NCBI GenBank assembly: GCA_900766945.1
Contig: CAAFXD010000303.1
Location: 1-5,323, forward strand
From: Clostridia bacterium
Lineage (GTDB): Bacteria > Bacillota > Clostridia > Oscillospirales > Acutalibacteraceae
Direction: 5' to 3'
Length of the DNA stretch: 5,323 nucleotides
Below are positions 1 to 4,681 of this stretch, in pieces. The notes below the pieces were generated by a model that searched no databases, was not told where the DNA came from, and was given only the letters and a program-made list of their open reading frames with translations. How positions within the stretch are numbered: position 1 is the first letter of the stretch; each line of letters begins with the position of its first letter. The position numbers and the translations under genes are program-made.

Positions 1-1208
1 ACAAGGTAAAGCGCAGTGAAAACGGCGTTATCGTCAATCCGTTTTTCCTGCACGCGGACAATACCGTGGAGGAAGCCGACCAACTGATGCATCGCTACAA
101 AATTTCGGGCGTGCCCATCTGCGACGAAAACGGCAGACTTGTCGGTATTCTCACCAACCGCGATATGCGCTTTATGACCGATTATAATGTTCGCATCGGC
201 GAAGTGATGACCAAAGAAAATTTGGTGACCTCCCATATCGGTACCACGCTTGAAGATGCAAAGAAAATTTTGATGCAGCATAAAATCGAAAAACTCCCGC
301 TGGTCGATGACGGCGGCTACTTAAAAGGGCTTATTACGATTAAAGATATTGAAAAGACCGTGCAGTACCCGAATTCCGCGCGTGACGCGCAAGGCAGACT
401 CCTTTGCGGCGCGGCAATCGGTGCGACGGCAGATGTATTGGAGCGTGCGGCGGCGCTTGTGGAAGCGGGCGTTGACCTGCTGGCACTTGACTCTGCACAC
501 GGCCACAGCCACAACATTTTAAAGGCGGTTGAAAAAGTGAAAGCCGCATTCCCGAACATCTCGCTGATTGCGGGCAATGTTGCCACCGCCGAGGGCACAA
601 AGGCGCTCATCGACGCGGGCGCGGACTGCGTAAAAGTCGGTATCGGCCCCGGTTCTATCTGCACCACGCGCGTGGTTGCGGGTATCGGTGTGCCGCAGGT
701 GACCGCTGTGTATGACTCGGCAAACGAGGCGGCAAAGCACGGCATTTCCGTCATTGCCGACGGCGGCATCAAGTATTCGGGCGAAATCGTCAAGGCAATC
801 GCCGCAGGCGCGTCGGCGGTTATGGTCGGCTCGCTGATTGCCGGTTGTGAGGAGTCCCCCGGCGAAACCGAAGTCTATCAGGGCAGAAGTTTCAAAACCT
901 ACCGCGGTATGGGCTCCATTGCGGCAATGAACTGCGGCTCGAAAGACCGCTATTTCCAAACCAACAACAAAAAACTCGTGCCCGAGGGCATTGAGGGCCG
1001 CGTGCCGTATAAGGGGAAACTCTCCGACACGATTTATCAGATGCTCGGCGGCTTAAAATCCGGTATGGGCTATTGCGGTTGCCACAACATTGTGGAATTG
1101 CAGACCAAAACGAAATTTATCCGCATCACCGGCGCGGGCTTGAAAGAAAGCCACCCGCACGATGTGTTTATCACAAAGGAAGCACCGAACTATTCCGTGA
1201 ATTTATAA
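1..1208 (+). CDS. guaB: IMP dehydrogenase, 3' part (N-terminus outside window)
   Basis: Catalyses NAD-dependent oxidation of IMP to XMP, the committed step to GMP, in the cytoplasm. The frame is open from base 3, so the GTG at 66 is an internal Val codon and not the start; bases 3-65 encode a typical IMPDH stretch beginning KVKRSENGVI. About 401 residues are visible; the family is usually ~485-500, so roughly 90 N-terminal residues are missing. Visible order: a tandem CBS pair (about bases 60-360; ISGVPICDENGRLVGILTNRD, then EKLPLVDDGGYLKGLITIKD), then the catalytic barrel with GIGPGSICTTR, whose nucleophilic Cys codon is 660-662. The mobile flap follows with GSKDRYFQ (catalytic Arg-Tyr dyad) and EGIEGRVPYKG, then the C-terminal ITGAGLKESHPHD motif. 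All key residues are present, so it should be active. It ends in TAA ten bases before the next gene. Confidence 0.97.
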   Translation, partial: KVKRSENGVIVNPFFLHADNTVEEADQLMHRYKISGVPICDENGRLVGILTNRDMRFMTDYNVRIGEVMTKENLVTSHIGTTLEDAKKILMQHKIEKLPLVDDGGYLKGLITIKDIEKTVQYPNSARDAQGRLLCGAAIGATADVLERAAALVEAGVDLLALDSAHGHSHNILKAVEKVKAAFPNISLIAGNVATAEGTKALIDAGADCVKVGIGPGSICTTRVVAGIGVPQVTAVYDSANEAAKHGISVIADGGIKYSGEIVKAIAAGASAVMVGSLIAGCEESPGETEVYQGRSFKTYRGMGSIAAMNCGSKDRYFQTNNKKLVPEGIEGRVPYKGKLSDTIYQMLGGLKSGMGYCGCHNIVELQTKTKFIRITGAGLKESHPHDVFITKEAPNYSVNL

Positions 1209-1211
1209 GGG
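1207..1211 (+). promoter_or_regulatory. Ribosome-binding site overlapping the guaB stop codon
   Basis: AAGGG lies 7 bases before the ATG at 1219, and its first two bases are the last two of the guaB TAA stop. The small gene therefore starts translation directly downstream of guaB, with no room for its own promoter in the 10-base gap. Read-through transcription from guaB and possibly coupled translation are inferred. Confidence 0.6.
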
Positions 1212-1218
1212 CGACACG

Positions 1219-1704
1219 ATGGACGCGTTGCCGAAACGAAAGAAAAATCGGTTGGAAGGGTACGATTATACACAGCCCAATTATTATTTTGTTACGGTGT
1301 GTGTGCAAGACCGCAAACCGATTTTAAGTAGAATCGTAGGGGGCGACGACCTCGGCGCCCCGAAAGAAATTCGATTAAAACCGTACGGAAAAATCGCGGA
1401 GAAATATATTCGGTCTATTGAAACGGCATATGGATGTGTAAAGGTTGAAAATTATATCATTATGCCGAACCACATACATTTGTTGATTTTGATAGATACC
1501 TACGGGGCGCCGAGGTCGTCGCCCCCTACATTGTCCGCTGTCATCGGTGCGTGGAAACGATTGGTCAATAAAGAAATCGGGCAAAATATTTGGCAACGGT
1601 CATTTTATGATGAAATTATCAAAAGTGAAACGCAGTATTTCCGCGCGTGGGAATACATCGAATTTAATGCGCTGAAAGAATACGCGGAAAAGAAAAGGAA
1701 ATAA
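1219..1704 (+). CDS. REP-associated tyrosine transposase-like protein (RAYT, Y1_Tnp/HUH family)
   Basis: A 161-residue protein, normal for RAYTs, which are single-copy relatives of IS200/IS605 TnpA that nick single-stranded REP hairpins. The N-terminus (LPKRKKNRLEGYDY, then YYFVTVCVQDRKPIL) is typical of the family. The metal-binding HUH motif is His85-Ile-His87 in MPNHIHLLI. A C-terminal WQRSFYDEII segment (residues 125-134) offers Tyr130 as the likely nucleophile, and WEYIEFNALK closes the domain; the choice of Tyr130 over Tyr140 or Tyr146 is by family resemblance only. The gene is intact, with its own ribosome-binding site. Sampled stretches are ~30-42% GC (for example 1381-1500) against ~58% in a sampled stretch of glyA, suggesting acquisition by transfer. 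Residues 40-48 and 95-104 are encoded by two GC-rich inverted arms of a REP-like sequence. It sits between guaB and glyA with no terminal inverted repeats or target duplications visible, as expected for a RAYT. Possibly domesticated rather than mobile. Confidence 0.88.
   Translation: MDALPKRKKNRLEGYDYTQPNYYFVTVCVQDRKPILSRIVGGDDLGAPKEIRLKPYGKIAEKYIRSIETAYGCVKVENYIIMPNHIHLLILIDTYGAPRSSPPTLSAVIGAWKRLVNKEIGQNIWQRSFYDEIIKSETQYFRAWEYIEFNALKEYAEKKRK
1336..1362 (+). repeat. GTAG-footed REP-like palindrome inside the RAYT gene, left arm
   Basis: This 27-base unit starts GTAGGGGGCG and ends GGCGCCCCG. After the GTAG foot it folds on itself: GGGGCG (1340-1345) pairs with CGCCCC (1356-1361), then an A/G mismatch, then a short inner CG/CG stem. 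It is exactly in frame and encodes nine residues, VGGDDLGAP. Its reverse complement recurs perfectly at 1503-1529. GC content is far above the surrounding gene. Calling it REP-like is inference from the foot, the hairpin and the host gene type. Confidence 0.7.
1503..1529 (-). repeat. GTAG-footed REP-like palindrome inside the RAYT gene, right arm (inverted)
   Basis: Perfect 27/27 reverse complement of 1336-1362, so the GTAG foot lies at the right end on the minus strand and the two feet face outward. The pair is separated by 140 bases that include the codons for the HUH motif (1471-1479). In the sense frame it is read one base out of register relative to the left arm's complement and encodes GAPRSSPP within residues 95-104. 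The match ends sharply on both sides (1335/1530 and 1363/1502 do not pair). Confidence 0.7.
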
Positions 1705-1714
1705 AACAAAAAAT

Positions 1715-1721
1715 AAAGGGG
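1715..1721 (+). promoter_or_regulatory. Ribosome-binding site of glyA
   Basis: AAAGGGG lies 7 bases before the ATG at 1729, in the 24-base gap after the RAYT stop. It fixes the glyA start at 1729 rather than at the Met codon 1744. Confidence 0.75.
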
Positions 1722-1728
1722 ATTTAAC

Positions 1729-2982
1729 ATGTACGCAGATTTAATGGACACGATTGGGTTTGTATCGCAATACGACCCCGAAGTCGGCGCGGCGATGGGC
1801 AAAGAACTTGCCCGTCAGCAGAGAAATTTGGAACTGATTGCCAGTGAAAACATTGTTTCGCCCGCTGTGATGGCGGCGATGGGCAGTGTGCTGACTAACA
1901 AATACGCCGAAGGCTATTCGGGCAAACGCTATTACGGCGGTTGCGAATGTGTGGATATTGTGGAGGATATCGCGGTGCGCCGTGCGTGCGAATTGTTCGG
2001 CGCGAATTTCGCCAATGTTCAGCCCCACTCGGGCGCGCAGGCGAATATGGCGGTGTATTTTGCACTCCTCACCCCCGGCGACACGGTGATGGGCATGAAC
2101 CTTGCCGAGGGCGGCCACTTGACCCACGGCTCGCCTGTCAATATGTCGGGCAAATATTTCAACTTTGTGCCCTACGGCGTGAATGCAGACGGCTTTATCG
2201 ACTATGACGAATTCGAGCAAAAGGCAAAGGATTGCAAACCGAAACTGATTGTTGCGGGTGCGTCGGCGTATCCGCGCATCATTGATTTTAAACGCATTTC
2301 CGAAATCGCAAAAGAAGTCGGCGCGTATTTTATGGTCGATATGGCGCATATCGCGGGCTTGGTTGCCGCAGGGCAACACCCCTCGCCCGTGCCGTATGCC
2401 GATGTGGTCACCACCACCACGCACAAAACCCTGCGCGGTCCGCGCGGCGGCTTGATTCTCACCAATGACGAGGATTTGGCAAAAGCAATCAACAAGGCAA
2501 TTTTCCCCGGCACGCAGGGCGGCCCGTTGATGCACATTATCGCGGGCAAGGCGGTTTGCTTCGGTGAGGCGCTCAAACCCGAATTCAAAGACTATCAAAA
2601 ACGCGTGGTTGAAAACTGTCAGGCGATGGCAAAAGGGCTTCTCTCGCGCGGGATTGATTTGGTCTCCGGCGGCAGTGACAACCACCTGATGCTTGTGGAT
2701 TTGCGCTCGACCGGCATTACCGGCAAGGAATTGGAGCACAGACTCGACGAAGTGTATATCACCGCGAACAAGAACGCCATTCCGAACGACCCGCAAAAAC
2801 CGTTTGTGACCAGCGGCGTGCGTTTGGGCACACCCGCCGTCACCACCAGAGGGCTGACCGCGGACGATTGCGACAAGGTTGCGGAATTTATCGCGCTTGC
2901 CGCGACCGATTTCGACGCAAAAGCGGATTATATCCGCGAGGGTGTGTGCGAAATCTGCGCAAAACACCCGCTTTATAAATAA
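1729..2982 (+). CDS. glyA: Serine hydroxymethyltransferase
   Basis: PLP enzyme converting serine and tetrahydrofolate to glycine and 5,10-methylene-tetrahydrofolate, the main cytoplasmic source of one-carbon units for purines, thymidylate and methionine. At 417 residues it has the usual bacterial length. Visible motifs in order: ELIASENIVS (38-44), the substrate-loop YAEGYSGKRYYGG (59-71), NVQPHSGAQAN (96-106), MVDMAHIAG (202-210, with PLP-contacting Asp204 and His207), TTTTHKTLRGPRGG with the Schiff-base lysine Lys233, the glycine-rich PGTQGG (260-265), and SGVRLGTPAVTTRG with the carboxylate-binding Arg365. All catalytic residues are present. The start is supported by a good ribosome-binding site and a family-like N-terminus. 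It lies 24 bases after the RAYT gene and in line with guaB, so it may be read from an upstream promoter; none is visible in the short gap. Confidence 0.98.
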   Translation: MYADLMDTIGFVSQYDPEVGAAMGKELARQQRNLELIASENIVSPAVMAAMGSVLTNKYAEGYSGKRYYGGCECVDIVEDIAVRRACELFGANFANVQPHSGAQANMAVYFALLTPGDTVMGMNLAEGGHLTHGSPVNMSGKYFNFVPYGVNADGFIDYDEFEQKAKDCKPKLIVAGASAYPRIIDFKRISEIAKEVGAYFMVDMAHIAGLVAAGQHPSPVPYADVVTTTTHKTLRGPRGGLILTNDEDLAKAINKAIFPGTQGGPLMHIIAGKAVCFGEALKPEFKDYQKRVVENCQAMAKGLLSRGIDLVSGGSDNHLMLVDLRSTGITGKELEHRLDEVYITANKNAIPNDPQKPFVTSGVRLGTPAVTTRGLTADDCDKVAEFIALAATDFDAKADYIREGVCEICAKHPLYK

Positions 2983-3018
2983 GAAACAGAGAGGACGGAC
3001 GCCGCCGCGCGGGATTTT

Positions 3019-3549
3019 ATGAGAGAAATCATTGTTGCAAGTCAAAACCCGCAAGCGGCAGAGCGTATCCGTACCATTTTGCAAAGCGACCATATTTTTG
3101 TAGCGAATTTGTACCGTTCGGGCGCGGAGGTGCTCTCGTTTGCGAGTATCCGCCCCGACGCAGTTGTGATTTGCGGCAGATTGCCGGATATGACTGCCGA
3201 AACTCTCGCGGGGATGCTCCCGAACGGTTTTGATATGGTTTGGCTTGTGCCCTCGGGCGAGCCGGAGCCGCTGTACCGCAGTAATTTGATTACGCTCAAT
3301 ATGCCGCTGAACCGTATGGAGTTTTTGAATACGGTGCGTATGCTTGCGGCAAACGGTGCCGAGCAAAGCCGCCCGCGCAAAATCGTGCGTTCGCAAGAGG
3401 AAGAAGAACTGCTGCGCGTTGCCAAAGAACGGCTGATGGCGCGCCACCACCTTTCGGAGCGCGAGGCGCACAAACTGATACAGCGGCGCAGTATGGAGTC
3501 GGGATTGCGGCTTTTGGAGGTTGCGCGGCTGATTGCAGAGGAAGAATAA
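3019..3549 (+). CDS. ANTAR-domain RNA-binding regulator with degenerate receiver domain
   Basis: A 176-residue protein with two parts. Residues 1-110 resemble a response-regulator receiver fold: MREIIVAS as the first strand, RPDAVVICGRLPDM as the third strand and loop, DMVWLVPS as the fourth, and LITLNMPL as the fifth. The phosphorylation chemistry is gone: no acidic pair follows strand one, Cys52 stands where the phospho-acceptor Asp should be, and Met95 stands where the invariant Lys (usually KP) should be. Residues ~120-174 are a recognisable ANTAR domain (AKERLMARHHLSEREAHKLI, then MESGLRLLEVARLI), a three-helix fold that binds paired hairpins in nascent RNA and prevents termination. It is probably controlled by something other than phosphorylation, such as a partner protein or ligand. 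It lies between glyA and dapF, in line with both. The start is fixed because no in-frame start exists between the glyA stop and 3019, although its Shine-Dalgarno signal is weak. The target is unknown. Confidence 0.88.
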   Translation: MREIIVASQNPQAAERIRTILQSDHIFVANLYRSGAEVLSFASIRPDAVVICGRLPDMTAETLAGMLPNGFDMVWLVPSGEPEPLYRSNLITLNMPLNRMEFLNTVRMLAANGAEQSRPRKIVRSQEEEELLRVAKERLMARHHLSEREAHKLIQRRSMESGLRLLEVARLIAEEE

Positions 3550-3585
3550 ACGGTATTTTATAAGGTAGACAGATTTTAACTATCC

Positions 3586-3592
3586 GAGGAGG
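3586..3592 (+). promoter_or_regulatory. Ribosome-binding site of dapF
   Basis: GAGGAGG lies 6 bases before the ATG at 3599, a near-consensus Shine-Dalgarno that fixes the dapF start. It closes a 49-base gap after the ANTAR gene that shows no hairpin with a T-run. Confidence 0.85.
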
Positions 3593-3598
3593 CGGCGT

Positions 3599-4435
3599 AT
3601 GAAATTCACAAAAATGCAGGGCGCGGGCAACGATTATATCTATGTAAATTGTTTCACGGAAACCGTGGAAAATCCCACGGAAACGGCAATTCGCGTCAGT
3701 GACCGCCACTTCGGCATCGGTGCGGATGGGTTGGTGCTCATTTGCCCGTCCGAAAAAGCCGATTTTTTTATGGATATTTACAACGCCGACGGCTCGCGCG
3801 CCAAAATGTGCGGCAATGCGACGCGCTGTGTGGCGAAATATGTGTATGACAACAAAATGACCGACAAGACCGAAATTGCGCTCGAAACTTTAAGCGGAAT
3901 AAAGTTCATCAAAATCACCGTGCAGGACGGAAAAGCCGTCGCCGCGCGTGTGAATATGGGTGCGCCGATTTTGGCTCCGCGCGAAATTCCGACAAAATTT
4001 GACGGCGAAACGGTTGTTAGTCAAAATTTAACTATCGACGATAAGGCATATGCGGTGACCTGTGTTTCCATGGGCAATCCGCATTGCGTTTTGTATACGG
4101 ACGATGTGCATGCGCTTGATTTGCCGCGCATCGGCCCGAAATTTGAAAATCACGAGCTATTCCCCGACCGCATCAACACCGAATTTGTGCATATCGTCAG
4201 CGAAACCGAGTTTGATATGCGCGTGTGGGAGCGCGGCTCGGGCGAAACCCTCGCCTGCGGTACGGGTGCGTGCGCGGCGACGGTCGCTTCGATTTTAAAC
4301 GGGTATTGCAAACGCGATACCGAGATTAAAGTCAACCTGTTGGGCGGCACGCTGTATATCAATTGGACCGCTGACGGCGACGTGTATATGACCGGCCCCG
4401 CCGAAACCGTTTGCACGGGGGAAATCGACGCGTAA
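3599..4435 (+). CDS. dapF: Diaminopimelate epimerase
   Basis: Cofactor-independent epimerase that interconverts LL- and meso-diaminopimelate by a two-cysteine (two-base) mechanism, supplying meso-DAP for peptidoglycan and lysine. At 278 residues it has the usual length. It opens with MKFTKMQGAGNDYIYV, typical of the family. The first catalytic cysteine is Cys71 in NADGSRAKMCGNATRC and the second is Cys220 in GSGETLACGTGACAA; both lie in well-conserved surroundings, as do GIGADGL (39-45) and SMGNPHC (157-163). The two-fold related halves expected of the fold are complete. It is preceded by a strong ribosome-binding site and followed, after a repeat-filled 246-base gap, by dapL, the enzyme that makes its LL-DAP substrate. 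Confidence 0.98.
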   Translation: MKFTKMQGAGNDYIYVNCFTETVENPTETAIRVSDRHFGIGADGLVLICPSEKADFFMDIYNADGSRAKMCGNATRCVAKYVYDNKMTDKTEIALETLSGIKFIKITVQDGKAVAARVNMGAPILAPREIPTKFDGETVVSQNLTIDDKAYAVTCVSMGNPHCVLYTDDVHALDLPRIGPKFENHELFPDRINTEFVHIVSETEFDMRVWERGSGETLACGTGACAATVASILNGYCKRDTEIKVNLLGGTLYINWTADGDVYMTGPAETVCTGEIDA

Positions 4436-4444
4436 TGCGCGTTT

Positions 4445-4468
4445 GTAGGGAACGGTCGTACCGTTCCG
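4445..4468 (+). repeat. GTAG-footed REP-like palindrome, first intergenic copy
   Basis: It begins ten bases after the dapF stop. GTAG foot, then GGAACGGT (4449-4456), loop CGT, and ACCGTTCC (4460-4467): a perfect 8-bp stem ending in G. No T-run follows, so it is not a standard terminator. It has the same layout as the units in the RAYT gene (GTAGGG foot, GC-rich hairpin, terminal CG) with a different stem sequence. Confidence 0.7.
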
Positions 4469-4491
4469 TAAAGTCACGACATAATCATATT

Positions 4492-4582
4492 TTGTCATCC
4501 TGAGCGTAGCGAAGGATCTCAAACAGCACCAAGTATAAAATGTGCAATACGAGATTCTTCGGCTGTTGCCTCAGAATGACAA
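4492..4582. repeat. Imperfect inverted repeat of the TGTCATCCTGAG type
   Basis: The left arm 4492-4520 starts TTGTCATCCTGAGCG and ends CGAAGGATCTC. The right arm 4551-4582, read in reverse complement, starts TTGTCATTCTGAGGC and ends CGAAGAATCTC, so the arms pair with two substitutions plus a small variable patch in the middle. A 30-base AT-rich spacer (4521-4550) separates them. No open frame lies inside. It looks like a small non-coding dispersed element (MITE-like); I recall similar TGTCAT..CTGAG..GAAG repeats from many bacterial genomes but cannot check copy number here. Confidence 0.65.
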
Positions 4583-4583
4583 G

Positions 4584-4607
4584 CGGGCGAACACAGTTCG
4601 CCCCTAC
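4584..4607 (-). repeat. GTAG-footed REP-like palindrome, second intergenic copy (inverted)
   Basis: Read on the minus strand: GTAG foot, then GGGCGAAC, loop TGT, GTTCGCCC and terminal G. The stem is a perfect 8 bp (4585-4592 with 4596-4603). It faces opposite to the copy at 4445-4468, so the two GTAG feet point outward with the TGTCAT-type inverted repeat between them. Confidence 0.7.
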
Positions 4608-4636
4608 CCCCGCACATCGTGAATGGAAAAGGGTAA

Positions 4637-4657
4637 GATTTTACTGCAAAGTAAATC
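4637..4657 (+). other. Small hairpin with GCAA tetraloop upstream of dapL
   Basis: TTTACT (4640-4645) and AGTAAA (4650-4655) pair around a GCAA loop of the stable GNRA type; GAT and ATC extend the stem across one bulged T. It sits 10 bases before the dapL ribosome-binding site and outside the repeat block. It could be a 5' leader structure or chance; the AT-rich stem is weak. Confidence 0.3.
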
Positions 4658-4667
4658 GACGATTCAA

Positions 4668-4674
4668 AAGGAGG
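4668..4674 (+). promoter_or_regulatory. Ribosome-binding site of dapL
   Basis: AAGGAGG lies 7 bases before the ATG at 4682. It is near-consensus and decides the start of the truncated dapL gene. Confidence 0.88.
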
Positions 4675-4681
4675 AATTCCT

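Noticed and set aside
66..68. GTG as a possible start of the guaB fragment
   Set aside because: The frame is open to the left edge and bases 3-65 encode conserved IMPDH sequence, so this is an internal Val codon.
1073..1327. Open frame of 84 codons on the plus strand across the guaB-RAYT junction
   Set aside because: It is out of frame with both well-supported genes, which cover nearly all of it, and shows no family resemblance.
1741..3471. A 576-codon open frame on the minus strand, antisense to glyA and most of the ANTAR gene
   Set aside because: It spans two convincing sense genes, its protein is His/Arg-rich with no recognisable motif, and long antisense frames are a common by-product of this codon usage.
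3533..3561. Possible promoter for dapF (TTGCAG, 17 bases, TTTTAT)
   Set aside because: Only 3 of 6 and 4 of 6 consensus matches in an AT-rich stretch; indistinguishable from chance.
3663..3680. CCGTGG/CCACGG hairpin with a six-base loop inside the start of dapF, considered as an ANTAR target
   Set aside because: The loop AAAATC lacks the G expected at position 4 of ANTAR hexaloops, there is no paired second hairpin, and it lies within coding sequence.
4449..4472. Hairpin after dapF as an intrinsic terminator
   Set aside because: The stem is good but GTAAAG follows instead of a T-run, and the unit matches the dispersed GTAG-footed repeats.
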